A program made the position numbers and the translations under genes. A stretch of 25,400 nt of DNA from positions 1-25,400 of the IMG/VR virus record IMGVR_UViG_3300013101_000080, one strand, 5' to 3'. The notes under the pieces are model-generated. The model saw nothing but the letters and a program-made list of their open reading frames with translations. It was not told the DNA's origin and searched no databases. This stretch comes from a virus. Of the stretch, positions 15,246 through 22,140 are shown piece after piece; within the stretch, counting starts at the first letter, position 1; every line of letters starts with the position of its first letter.

Positions 15246-15638
15246 TTAATTAATTAATTCAAAATGGGGCAAATCATGAAAATTTTGGTCTTTGACCTTT
15301 GTATCTCCATCCCAATCTGCTCCACACCTTATTTTTATATTCATACTATTAGCCATGCCTCTTACAAACCCAACAAACATATACATTCTATCTGTATTTT
15401 CCCATTCTATTGGATATGGTAAAACATCCACTGCACAAGATGGTTTGCTGTTATGCTTTCCATTTTGCCATTCCACTTTAGACCTACCAGAATGAAATGC
15501 TTCGTTTTGATCATGTTCATTCCTATGCCCACAAATAACACTACAATCAAAATCTTTAATAACTTCATTAAACAGATCCTGTAGTGGTTGGGCACACTGT
15601 GATAAATTCTTTTTTGATCTCTTTCCAAAACTTGGCAT
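15246..15638 (-). CDS. Peptidoglycan peptidase, M15 family endolysin
   Basis: A 130-residue zinc peptidase like the T5 endolysin (L-alanyl-D-glutamate/D-Ala-D-Ala type), cutting peptide cross-bridges of the cell wall at lysis. The core motifs are [15 protein letters not shown] (zinc ligand His62), [11 protein letters not shown] (zinc ligand Asp71) and HDLPHFEL (Asp122 as catalytic acid, zinc ligand His125). It has no signal peptide and no separate cell-wall-binding domain. An unusual cysteine occurs at 68 in SKPSCAVDV. No holin gene was recognised adjacent. The family call is strong; bond specificity is inferred from T5-like motif order. Confidence 0.9.
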   Translation of the reverse strand: MPSFGKRSKKNLSQCAQPLQDLFNEVIKDFDCSVICGHRNEHDQNEAFHSGRSKVEWQNGKHNSKPSCAVDVLPYPIEWENTDRMYMFVGFVRGMANSMNIKIRCGADWDGDTKVKDQNFHDLPHFELIN

Positions 15639-15678
15639 AATATATCTCCTACCTATATTTAGGTTACTTAATTCATTA

Positions 15679-16767
15679 CTATAAATACGCTGCTAATAGC
15701 GCACCATGCGCAACTGAAGTCATAGGATTTCCAGCTAATCTAATATCACTTATATTCAATGGAAAATCTATATCATCCATAACGTCCTGAACCTTACGGA
15801 CAAAACCATCAGCAAGAGCCAATCCACCAGAAATAATTAAAGGTACATCTTCTTTAAATATAGGTAAATCTTTTTTACGTTTTGTAAGCTCATATGCAAT
15901 GTTTTCTAATGTATACTTTATTACTGCGTTATAGTAAACACTTATAGCGTTCTGAATATCACCTTTTGGGTTATATAAATCTATACCTGCTTCTTTTTCT
16001 TGCTGTATCAAACTAGGCGACATATCTAACGCCACTCCTACAGAATTATCTATGTAATCACCTGACCTTGTCAGGCTAAACTCAATAAGTGGATCTCCTT
16101 GGTGTATTACTACACAATTAGTCATTCCAGCACCATATGATAAACAAACACCAGTAAGACCTTCGTCTAACAACTCAGACAATGCTATTGCAAATGACTC
16201 GTTTATAGGTGAAGGATCGTAGCCTAATTCTCTAAGATACATACCCATAATTTCAGAGTGGTACACTATATCAAACTTATTATCTATAGGTACTGCTGGA
16301 ACAGAATAAACTACTTTAGATCCTGGTGTAGCTTCACCTAGTAAATCTTTTATAATAAGTTTTAACATTGGTAAAGATGTTTTATTCTTTGGTGATATGA
16401 CACCTCGTTGTAATGGTCTGTCTGCTTTATCATGCCTTTCTATTGCTATAGCTAGAGCATCTTCCCCAACTACTATAAAATCACCTGAATCATCTATTAC
16501 ATAACTAGCTTCTCGTTTATCTAAAGACATCTTAATACTGTTACGATTTACTTCTGACTTTGGTGTTATTTTATAGAAAGCATCTCTTTGCATCTTAAAA
16601 GAAGCGTTTCCTGATATATCCATTGTAGCGGACACAAGCATATTAGTACCTATATCTAAACCTTTGTGGGATGGACCAACGTCCTCTACTACCTCATGTT
16701 TATTTTGTACTTTAGGTATTTTTTCTTGCGGACCTTTTGTTTTATTAAAATCTTTTTCTTCATTCAT
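15679..16767 (-). CDS. Actin-like ATPase (ParM/MreB superfamily)
   Basis: A 362-residue member of the actin/Hsp70 superfamily. In order: phosphate-1 GLDIGTN (36-42), a connect-1-like PLQRGVIS (118-125), INESFAIALS (188-197), phosphate-2 LSYGAGMTN (209-217), adenosine motif IISGGLALADG (311-321) and connect-2 GNPMTSVAHGALLAA (346-360). All five are intact, so ATP binding and filament formation are plausible. It lacks a long Hsp70 substrate domain: total length is typical of bacterial actins. The N-terminal ~33 residues are a charged, probably disordered tail. It is 14 bases downstream of a coiled-coil gene and in one operon with clpP. Likely role: segregating or positioning phage DNA or proteins in the cell; this is inference. 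Confidence 0.85.
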   Translation of the reverse strand: MNEEKDFNKTKGPQEKIPKVQNKHEVVEDVGPSHKGLDIGTNMLVSATMDISGNASFKMQRDAFYKITPKSEVNRNSIKMSLDKREASYVIDDSGDFIVVGEDALAIAIERHDKADRPLQRGVISPKNKTSLPMLKLIIKDLLGEATPGSKVVYSVPAVPIDNKFDIVYHSEIMGMYLRELGYDPSPINESFAIALSELLDEGLTGVCLSYGAGMTNCVVIHQGDPLIEFSLTRSGDYIDNSVGVALDMSPSLIQQEKEAGIDLYNPKGDIQNAISVYYNAVIKYTLENIAYELTKRKKDLPIFKEDVPLIISGGLALADGFVRKVQDVMDDIDFPLNISDIRLAGNPMTSVAHGALLAAYL

Positions 16768-16781
16768 AATACTTAATACTC

Positions 16782-17381
16782 CTATTTTTGTTTGGGTAGT
16801 TTACCCATTAATTTCTTTAACTTATCTACATTAGCTTTTACTTCCGGTCTACTATCTATTACTTTTTTATTTGTAACATAGGATTTAAATTTATCCTCTT
16901 CACCTTTATGTGTAGGGTCTATAAAAATATTATCAATAGAAGGTCTAGCTTCCTCAGATACGTCTTGAACTTCGACTTGAGCATTAGTAATAGGTCTATT
17001 ACTTAATTTAGTAGTGAGGTCTATTATAACGTCATCTCTCTTATCTAATTTAATATTAAGTTTATCAATAACCTCTTTCAATTCTAGTTCTTTTTCTTTT
17101 AATTCTTTTATTTCTAAAACATATTTTTTTTCTAAATCAATAGAAACTTCTTCAATAGCGCTATTTACCATCTCATCTACTTTATCTTTAGTATAACCTT
17201 CTTTAGTTAATGGTATATTAGAAGTTAATTTTTTAATATCTTCTCTCAAAGAGTTTATTTCAGTAATACTGGTTGGAGATGGAAGTCTCTGTGCTTGTTT
17301 ACGCTTAAACTGAGCCGACCTAGGACCATTAGCTATTATTTTTTTTCTTCTTTGATTGTATGTTTTATTGTATTCTACCAT
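16782..17381 (-). CDS. Coiled-coil protein paired with the phage actin
   Basis: A 199-residue protein. The N-terminus (1-32) is strongly basic with many Arg/Lys/Gln (NQRRKKIIANGPRSAQFKRKQ), suited to nucleic-acid or surface binding. Residues about 43-125 form a long coiled coil (Leu/Ile/Lys/Glu heptads). A polar linker (125-160) leads to a short C-terminal helix, VDKLKKLMGKLPKQK. It begins three bases after the clpP stop and ends 14 bases before the actin gene. By analogy with adaptor proteins that link actin-like filaments to cargo (ParR, AlpA), it could be the actin adaptor, but no ribbon-helix-helix or HTH is evident. Confidence 0.65.
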   Translation of the reverse strand: MVEYNKTYNQRRKKIIANGPRSAQFKRKQAQRLPSPTSITEINSLREDIKKLTSNIPLTKEGYTKDKVDEMVNSAIEEVSIDLEKKYVLEIKELKEKELELKEVIDKLNIKLDKRDDVIIDLTTKLSNRPITNAQVEVQDVSEEARPSIDNIFIDPTHKGEEDKFKSYVTNKKVIDSRPEVKANVDKLKKLMGKLPKQK

Positions 17382-17384
17382 ATT

Positions 17385-17969
17385 TTATTTTCTCTTACTT
17401 TGAACTTCGTCTACTAAACCGTAATTCACAGCTTCATCAGCAGTCATGTAAAAATCCTTCTTCATGTCTTGTTTTATTCTTTTCAACGTCTTACCTGTAA
17501 ACTTAACATAATATTTAGCCATTTTTTCATATAAATGTTTTACTTGATTGAATGAAATTTCCATATCATGAAACTTGCCTTCCGAACCGCTGGACAGTTC
17601 ATGTATCATTACTTCAGAATTTTGTAATATATATCTTTTTCCTTTTGCACCTGCTGCTAAAATAAAAGAACCAGCCGATACAGCTCTTCCATAAGCAAGA
17701 GTACATACGTCTGGTTTTATATAATTCATAGTGTCATAAATACTAAACATAGAAGCGATCTCTCCACCAGGGCTATTGATATACATATAAATATCTTTCT
17801 CATTATCTTGTGATTCAAGAAACAATAGTTGGGCTGTTATAGAATCTGCGAGGCTTTGGTCAAACACCCCTTTAATAAAAATAACTCTATCTTTAAGAAG
17901 CCTACTATACAAATCATATGAATGCTCCGAACCGTTTTTTCCTTTTTCTATTACGTATGGTACTGTCAT
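17385..17969 (-). CDS. clpP: ClpP-type serine protease
   Basis: A 194-residue ClpP, the same length as cellular enzymes. It shows the N-terminal axial segment VPYVIE, then SYDLYSRLLKDRVIFI (18-32), YINSPGGE (63-70), catalytic Ser98 in GRAVSAGSF, AAGAKGKRY (105-113), His123 in VMIHEL and Asp172 in MKKDFYMT, and ends with EAVNYGLVDEV. The triad is intact, and the similarity to bacterial ClpP1 in the first 35 residues includes the region that meets Clp ATPases. Head proteases of some phages are ClpP-like, but here an S78 protease fills that role, so this one probably degrades host or regulatory proteins or joins the host ClpP barrel. It is the first gene after a strong promoter. Confidence 0.95.
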   Translation of the reverse strand: MTVPYVIEKGKNGSEHSYDLYSRLLKDRVIFIKGVFDQSLADSITAQLLFLESQDNEKDIYMYINSPGGEIASMFSIYDTMNYIKPDVCTLAYGRAVSAGSFILAAGAKGKRYILQNSEVMIHELSSGSEGKFHDMEISFNQVKHLYEKMAKYYVKFTGKTLKRIKQDMKKDFYMTADEAVNYGLVDEVQSKRK

Positions 17970-18019
17970 AATTCTTATTTCCTTTTCCTTTAATTAATTT
18001 AAACTATCTGTCAACGTAT

Positions 18020-18049
18020 ATAATATAAGACTCTTTAACGATTTGTCAA
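18020..18049 (-). promoter_or_regulatory. sigma70/sigmaA promoter for clpP-coiled-coil-actin operon
   Basis: On the minus strand: -35 TTGACA (18044-18049), then either TATTAT at 18020-18025 (18-base spacer) or TATATT at 18022-18027 (16-base spacer). Transcription would start near 18010, about 40 bases before the clpP ATG, with an AAAGGAAAAGGA RBS. The -35 context ACTTGACAAAT is identical to that of the promoter at 22545-22572. A second TTGACA lies at 18009-18014, without a good -10. Confidence 0.7.
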
Positions 18050-18052
18050 GTG

Positions 18053-18268
18053 TTAGTCTAAAAAATCTTTAATTAATTCTTCTAACTCAACCTGGTCATC
18101 TCCCTGAAGGTCTATGTTTGTTAGAGAAGTCATAATTGTATTATTCAAATTATTAAACATAATAACTGTCATTTGTTCTCGCCAAATTAAAGAAACAAAA
18201 CTCAAACATGAATTTGCTTCTCTTAGTTGAATAGTGCTTTTTGCTATATACTGTGTTAAAGTGTCCAT
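18053..18268 (-). CDS. Small helical protein, unknown
   Basis: A 71-residue protein with hydrophobic helices (SCLSFVSLIWREQMTVIMFNNLNN) and an acidic C-terminus (LQGDDQVELEELIKDFLD). It might be membrane-associated or a small helical dimer. It stands alone between the palindrome region and the clpP promoter, whose -35 box begins right after its stop codon. Its RBS is weak (GGAA about 13 bases before ATG), so the start is less certain. No function recognised. Confidence 0.5.
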   Translation of the reverse strand: MDTLTQYIAKSTIQLREANSCLSFVSLIWREQMTVIMFNNLNNTIMTSLTNIDLQGDDQVELEELIKDFLD

Positions 18269-18342
18269 TTTGTTATCATCTGTTCCAGTGTTTTTTATTC
18301 TTAATCAAAATTTATAAAATTCATTTAAACACTAATTAAGTT

Positions 18343-18360
18343 AACACTACTATAAGTGTT
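18343..18360. promoter_or_regulatory. Short inverted repeat AACACT/AGTGTT
   Basis: Arms AACACT (18343-18348) and AGTGTT (18355-18360) around a 6-base loop, followed on the plus strand by TTTA. It lies in the same 167-base gap as the paired palindromes. As a plus-strand terminator the T-tract is short; an operator is the alternative. Confidence 0.3.
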
Positions 18361-18390
18361 TTTATCTTAGTTATATCTTATCTATGTTAT

Positions 18391-18430
18391 GTATCAGTTT
18401 TTGATACACTAGTGTATCAGTTTTTGATAC
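18391..18430. repeat. Tandem pair of 17-bp palindromes beside the winged-helix gene
   Basis: Two identical copies of GTATCAGTTTTTGATAC (18391-18407 and 18414-18430), each a perfect 6-bp inverted repeat with a 5-base centre, 23 bp apart. The bases between them make another perfect 16-bp palindrome, GATACACTAGTGTATC (18403-18418). The array starts six bases after the stop of the winged-helix gene on the coding strand and is followed by about 120 bases of AT-rich DNA without genes. No T-tract follows, so this looks more like an operator or origin iteron pair than a terminator. Confidence 0.7.
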
Positions 18431-18435
18431 GCTGG

Positions 18436-18948
18436 TTAATAAATTGAAATATCATTTTTTTCGTAAATACCATCAAAACATACTCTTTTTTCTGTAAGTT
18501 TTTCTGTCTCAGTTGGGGATAATGTTTCATAACGATAAAAGTATTCTCTGTAATTTTTGTCTTTGCCTTTCCAATATCCTAATATATAAACTTTTTGACC
18601 ACCTTTTACTTTTGAGTTAGCTGTCTTTATCCATCCACTTTTTTCTAATTGTTTTACTTTATCTTGTACTTTGTTTATACTGAACCCAGTTCCTTCTGCT
18701 AATTTCCTAATAGAAACACTACAGACAAGCAAATTTTTAACATAAAACCTTTTCTTAAGTGGGTACCCCTTAGTGTCCTTCCAATTCTTCTTAATCAGAA
18801 ATTTTACCATAATTCTGTATACAGCTATTGCTCCACTAGAATAAATTAAATTATCTTGTAATTCTTGTTCTGTAATTTTCGGGTCATTAATTTCTTTTAT
18901 AAACTTGACATGTTCTTTGTAGAAGCCTTCATTACTTTTATTATTCAA
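18436..18948 (-). CDS. Winged-helix DNA-binding protein
   Basis: A 170-residue protein. Residues about 77-110 form a clear winged helix: VSIRKLAEGTGFSINKVQDK with recognition helix, then VKQLEKSGWIKT and a basic wing with VKGGQKVYILGYW. The N-terminal part is helical with acidic residues, and a basic patch (KKNWKDTKGYPLKKRFYVK) precedes the winged helix. The architecture resembles phage/plasmid replication initiators or transcription regulators of the GntR/MarR-like kind; it has no ATPase or ligand domain. A pair of palindromes lies six bases past its stop codon, the natural candidate for its binding site. Function (replication or repression) not resolved. Confidence 0.65.
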   Translation of the reverse strand: MNNKSNEGFYKEHVKFIKEINDPKITEQELQDNLIYSSGAIAVYRIMVKFLIKKNWKDTKGYPLKKRFYVKNLLVCSVSIRKLAEGTGFSINKVQDKVKQLEKSGWIKTANSKVKGGQKVYILGYWKGKDKNYREYFYRYETLSPTETEKLTEKRVCFDGIYEKNDISIY

Positions 18949-18966
18949 TTTTAATACTTGTCCTTT

Positions 18967-19167
18967 TTATTTTTTGTTAAATTGTTCTTGCATCATCTTG
19001 ATATATTCTTTTTCTTCTCTTTCAAAGAAAGACCTTTCCTCTGATGACATTGGTACATCCCACGGCATAACTGCACCATCAGGATGATCTGAAGGCAATC
19101 CACGAGTTCTTTCTAATCTATTTTGTTCAGTAATAAACTCTATCACTGTTTTAAATTGTTTTTCCAT
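18967..19167 (-). CDS. Small protein with Pro/Asp-rich centre, unknown
   Basis: A 66-residue protein, highly charged. Helices at both ends (FKTVIEFITEQNRLERTRG and SFFEREEKEYIKMMQEQFNKK) flank a loop with SDHPDGAVMPWDVPMS. Start ATG 19165-19167 is only two bases from the stop of the preceding gene, so translation is likely coupled. No known family recognised. Confidence 0.5.
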   Translation of the reverse strand: MEKQFKTVIEFITEQNRLERTRGLPSDHPDGAVMPWDVPMSSEERSFFEREEKEYIKMMQEQFNKK

Positions 19168-19169
19168 TG

Positions 19170-19442
19170 TTAAAATTTATAGTCCCTTATTAAATTAAAC
19201 CTAGAAGCTATACTATATTGGTTACATTCTCGTATAATACCATCAATTTGTTCGTCTGTCAACATACATTTATGTTGTTCTAAAGTTATATCTAGAGTAT
19301 CTTCAGCATCTACACCAATCATATCTAAATAATATTCCATATCTTCTTGTGTTAAAGGTTCTACTATTCTACTTATACGATGAATACATGTAAGACATTT
19401 TGAATTATATAATATATCTAATGAATCTATTGGTTTATTCAT
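19170..19442 (-). CDS. Small acidic protein with four cysteines, unknown
   Basis: A 90-residue protein. It has CLTCIHR near residue 16-22 and two more cysteines further on (HKC at about 58, REC at about 73), a spacing that might bind zinc or an Fe-S cluster but matches no family I know. The centre is acidic (DMIGVDAEDTLDITLEQH). Good RBS TAGGAGGAATTT precedes ATG 19440-19442. It lies 15 bases after the Myb-like gene. Confidence 0.55.
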   Translation of the reverse strand: MNKPIDSLDILYNSKCLTCIHRISRIVEPLTQEDMEYYLDMIGVDAEDTLDITLEQHKCMLTDEQIDGIIRECNQYSIASRFNLIRDYKF

Positions 19443-19457
19443 AAATTCCTCCTAGTA

Positions 19458-19676
19458 TTATTTTATACTGTCTCTCTGTTTATAAGATCTTTGAATCGTT
19501 TCACTGTCCTTTCCTTCTTTAATAACTCCTGACCTTTTTAATCTTTTTATTTTGTTATTTATAGACTCTCTAGATCTTTTAGGAAACAAATCTTCAAGCT
19601 CTTTTATAGTTAATTTGTTATACTTTTCAATTAGAAGTTTTTGTTCAGAATAACTCCAATTCTTTAATCTTGACAT
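19458..19676 (-). CDS. Myb/SANT-like helix-turn-helix protein
   Basis: A 72-residue basic protein. Residues 5-50 contain a trihelical domain: NWSYSEQKLLIEKYNKLTI, ELEDLFPKRSRESINNKIKRL, then KRSGVI. The tryptophan-led first helix and the R-S-x-E-S-I-x-N-K-I recognition helix resemble Myb/SANT-type DNA-binding domains used by phage regulators and next to homing endonucleases. There is no effector domain, so it is likely a small transcription factor. It is nine bases after the phoH gene. Confidence 0.65.
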   Translation of the reverse strand: MSRLKNWSYSEQKLLIEKYNKLTIKELEDLFPKRSRESINNKIKRLKRSGVIKEGKDSETIQRSYKQRDSIK

Positions 19677-19685
19677 AATATCTCC

Positions 19686-21014
19686 TTAACCTATAGTTTT
19701 ATCTTGTAACATATCTGCAACTTCTAATATATTACTTCTATATGAATTTTTTAAATCCACATACGCTATAGAATTGTGCGGTAATACTCTTAGTAGTTTT
19801 AATAGCCCAGATTCAGATGGCTTAACAACATCATATGTTTGTCCTAAATCACCAAGCATTATTAGTCTACCTGTCTCTGATGGTCTACTTGTTATCATAC
19901 TCATATAGTCTACAGTTATTAGCTGAACTTCGTCTACTATCAGGGTGTCATTATCAAGTAATGACAATCCTTGTATTGAGTTCAACGGTATTGGTTCAAG
20001 CTTCTGACGAAAGATAGTTTCTTTTATATAGTCATAATCAGAACCTTCATGGCTTTGTCCTCTAGTATTAGAATATAAAAAATAAAGAGCACTCATAAAA
20101 CCTGCTAACCAGTCTTGCATCTTTTCATTCTTATCTCCGGGCATAAACCCAAGATCGTACTTAGAATTTAATCCTATTGGAGGTCTAGAAATAAAAATCT
20201 TCTTATCTTCATCAGATAAAGAAGTAGCACAACTTAAAAGAGATTTTCCACTACCCCACTTACCAGTAATTAGCACATGCTGTGACTCTTTTAAAGCGTA
20301 AATCGCACAAGTTTGAAATATATCTCTAGCTTTAATATCCCTACCTTTTTTATTTCTTATACATCTGTACTCTGGAGCATCATCAATTCTTTCAAAAACA
20401 TGTTTATTAGGATGATGAGCATACACAGTTGGATTGCTAGTAGGTGTGTTAATTATAACAAAAAACCAAGTGTCTTTAGACATGGTTCTTTTACCTGCTT
20501 CACAAAATAACTTAAACATATCAATATATTCGCCATTATCAAAGTACCTTCCATAACTAAATATGTCTTCTGTGTTGGTTTTAAATAAATCACTTTGTTC
20601 AATATATACATAAGGATTAAAAATATTATTTAAAACTACATCATATAGCTTAGTATCTAGACCTTGAGCTTCTGCAATTATACCCATAGACATATCTTTA
20701 GTAGTTAATGTTGCTTGATGGTCTATTGCACATCTTATAATTTTGGCATCATTAGAATCATCCTTTTCCACATCAATACCTGATATATCAAATATTATCT
20801 TATCGCTATGGTTTTCTTTAAAGTCCTTTAATGCTCTTATTGCTTGTCTAGCACTAAAAGAAGTAGACGGTTTAAATTTGTGTTTATCTAATTCTTTTAA
20901 TACTGTTATTGGTATTACTATTTTTTCACATGTTTTAGTTAATTTAAATAATATCTTTGCATCGTCTAATAATAAATTTGTATCTACAACTACTTTCTTT
21001 TTCAGTTCGGCCAT
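19686..21014 (-). CDS. phoH: PIN-PhoH fusion ATPase/nuclease (PhoH-like)
   Basis: A 442-residue protein with an N-terminal PIN nuclease domain and a C-terminal PhoH P-loop ATPase. PIN acidic residues are visible: Asp11 (VVDTNLLLD), Glu41 (TVLKELDKH), Asp89 (DDSNDAKII) and Asp107 (TTKDMSMG), the four expected. The ATPase has Walker A GKWGSGKS (251-258), SRPPIG (276-281), Walker B TLIVDEVQ (357-364) and IMLGDLGQT (385-393), an arginine-rich end (NSYRS). Such PhoH2-type proteins act as RNA helicase plus ribonuclease. Many marine and other phages carry PhoH. Its role in phage may be RNA turnover or phosphate/stress response; not shown here. Start ATG 21012-21014 follows AAGGAGCTC. Confidence 0.95.
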   Translation of the reverse strand: MAELKKKVVVDTNLLLDDAKILFKLTKTCEKIVIPITVLKELDKHKFKPSTSFSARQAIRALKDFKENHSDKIIFDISGIDVEKDDSNDAKIIRCAIDHQATLTTKDMSMGIIAEAQGLDTKLYDVVLNNIFNPYVYIEQSDLFKTNTEDIFSYGRYFDNGEYIDMFKLFCEAGKRTMSKDTWFFVIINTPTSNPTVYAHHPNKHVFERIDDAPEYRCIRNKKGRDIKARDIFQTCAIYALKESQHVLITGKWGSGKSLLSCATSLSDEDKKIFISRPPIGLNSKYDLGFMPGDKNEKMQDWLAGFMSALYFLYSNTRGQSHEGSDYDYIKETIFRQKLEPIPLNSIQGLSLLDNDTLIVDEVQLITVDYMSMITSRPSETGRLIMLGDLGQTYDVVKPSESGLLKLLRVLPHNSIAYVDLKNSYRSNILEVADMLQDKTIG

Positions 21015-21171
21015 GTTGAGCTCCTTAGTGGTTTAATTTATAATTACAACAGTTATGGCGTCACTTCACCCCCTTTTATTATGAAATATTTAAATACAAA
21101 AAAAGGGTTAATTTATAATTTTCATATAATCCTCCTATATAAAATTTACATCTAATAGTAGTTAAGTTAGT
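21015..21171 (-). promoter_or_regulatory. Leader of the phoH gene with orphan RBS, 5-codon ORF and hairpin
   Basis: This 157-base gap contains a strong Shine-Dalgarno AGGAGG (21131-21136), five bases from an ATG that opens only a 5-codon frame, MKIIN (21108-21125), then a stop. Downstream, CCCTTTT/AAAAGGG (21071-21077, 21101-21107) can pair around 23 bases, and TTAATTTATAATT is directly repeated at 21033-21045 and 21108-21120. Either a leader peptide/attenuator or the scar of a deleted gene. Confidence 0.5.
21108..21125 (-). CDS. Possible 5-residue leader peptide MKIIN
   Basis: ATG AAA ATT ATA AAT TAA, five bases after a perfect AGGAGG (21131-21136). It is too short to be a functional protein. 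The RBS is among the strongest in the window, which is why the frame is listed. It may be a regulatory leader peptide or the truncated start of a lost gene; coding by itself is not established. Confidence 0.3.
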   Translation of the reverse strand: MKIIN

Positions 21172-21387
21172 TTATTCGCCCTCAACATCATCGTTTTGAT
21201 TAGGTATTTCCTCACCAACGCGCTCTTTAAGATAATCACCTATAAGTTCTTTTTGTTCATGATCTTTTAAATTATTGAACAACTCTTTACACATCAAAAA
21301 ACAATCTTCTGGAGCTATATCTATAGTAAGATTTAGTTTAGCACCTTCTTGATGTTTATTGTTTACTTCTAGTACTTTCTTATTCAT
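21172..21387 (-). CDS. Small acidic protein, unknown
   Basis: A 71-residue protein. It begins KKVLEVNNKHQEGAKLNL, has a helix around MCKELFNNLKDHEQKELIG, and ends with an acidic tail (NQNDDVEGE). Two cysteines occur mid-protein (EDCFLMCKE). It lies 12 bases after the deoxyribosyltransferase-like gene and has an AAAGGAG RBS. Unrecognised; could be a small modulator acting on a host or phage protein, by size and acidity only. Confidence 0.5.
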   Translation of the reverse strand: MNKKVLEVNNKHQEGAKLNLTIDIAPEDCFLMCKELFNNLKDHEQKELIGDYLKERVGEEIPNQNDDVEGE

Positions 21388-21399
21388 TTTTTATCTCCT

Positions 21400-21885
21400 T
21401 TATATTCTAAAGTATTTATTTAATACAAAACACGCTTCTTCTGTGTCTTTAACCCAACAATTAATTGATTCTTTTACAAATGGATGATTACAGTATTTGT
21501 CTGTTGTAGGATCTCCATCAAAAATACCAATTACTGCTTTATGGTTATTATCATGATACCATGCTAATTCAAACATAGTACCTACCATTGGTTTTTCTGG
21601 GTCATAATGATTCATATTAGCTATAGCTATTGTAGACTTCATTACATACATTTTGTCTTTAGGTACAAGTAAATTTATACATTCAGTAGTATAAACCTTA
21701 GTTCTATCTGGGTCAGAACCATCACCATACTCATCCTGTATTCCCTTATTAAACTCATTGTTACATGGGTCTATAAAATAGAATTGTCTATCTTGATCAA
21801 AATGTTCCTTAACTCTTTTTCTCCATCTATAGGTCTCTTCTTCATTAACACTTATTTGACCTATTAAATACACTTTATCTCTCAT
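21400..21885 (-). CDS. Nucleoside 2-deoxyribosyltransferase-like protein
   Basis: A 161-residue protein. It opens with KVYLIGQIS and YRWRKRV, typical of the Nuc_deoxyrib_tr fold's first strand and helix. It contains a probable active-site element GTMFELAWYHD with Glu106 in the position of the family's catalytic glutamate, followed by KAVIGIFDGD. These enzymes cleave N-glycosidic bonds and swap bases on deoxyribose; related proteins also act on NAD or hypermodified bases. An insertion around 40-75 (CNNEF...YGDGSDPDRTKVYTTECINLL, discontinuous) is larger than in minimal enzymes. Neighbours do not fix the substrate. Family call is good, exact reaction unknown. Confidence 0.7.
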   Translation of the reverse strand: MRDKVYLIGQISVNEEETYRWRKRVKEHFDQDRQFYFIDPCNNEFNKGIQDEYGDGSDPDRTKVYTTECINLLVPKDKMYVMKSTIAIANMNHYDPEKPMVGTMFELAWYHDNNHKAVIGIFDGDPTTDKYCNHPFVKESINCWVKDTEEACFVLNKYFRI

Positions 21886-21896
21886 AATTACTCCTT

Positions 21897-22130
21897 TTAA
21901 TATACGTCCCCATTTTCTGCAATTTTAATATCCTCGTATGGAACAGCAACCCTACGGTAGAATTCCATCTTGGCCCCTTCACACGCTCCTACAATATCAT
22001 TTATTGTAGCATAATTTAATCCATTAGTTTCCATATATGAAATTAGAAGCTCTGTTATCATAAAGTTTAATTCTCCAGCCGTTTCTGGCTTCCCTATATT
22101 ATCTCTTCTGTACTTCTCTATATACGGCAT
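21897..22130 (-). CDS. DUF6899-like small protein
   Basis: A 77-residue protein beginning MPYIEKYRRDNIGKP, with GELNFMIT (19-26), YATINDIVGACEGAK (40-54) and a conserved-looking end EFYRRVAVPYEDIKIAENGDVY. This pattern matches what I remember as the small phage/bacterial family DUF6899: MPYI start, GELNY.IT, IND..GALE..K, EFYRR, YED.K...NGDVY. No biochemical role is known. It lies 11 bases from the deoxyribosyltransferase-like gene. RBS AAGGAAAAG lies upstream. Confidence 0.65.
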   Translation of the reverse strand: MPYIEKYRRDNIGKPETAGELNFMITELLISYMETNGLNYATINDIVGACEGAKMEFYRRVAVPYEDIKIAENGDVY

Positions 22131-22140
22131 ATTCTTTTCC

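Noticed and set aside
15407-15628. Minus-strand frame overlapping the endolysin gene
   Set aside because: Out-of-frame shadow; the in-frame product contains the M15 zinc motifs.
18391-18430. Tandem hairpins as an intrinsic terminator of the winged-helix gene
   Set aside because: Stems are only 6 bp and AT-rich and no T-tract follows on the coding strand; duplicated palindromes fit protein binding better.
20743-21036. Plus-strand frame of 97 codons opposite the PIN domain
   Set aside because: Antisense of a domain with four conserved acidic residues; serine/leucine-rich shadow with no RBS.
21071-21107. Rho-independent terminator in the phoH leader
   Set aside because: The 7-bp stem has a 23-base loop, and on the coding strand the T-run lies within the stem's 5' arm, not after the 3' arm.
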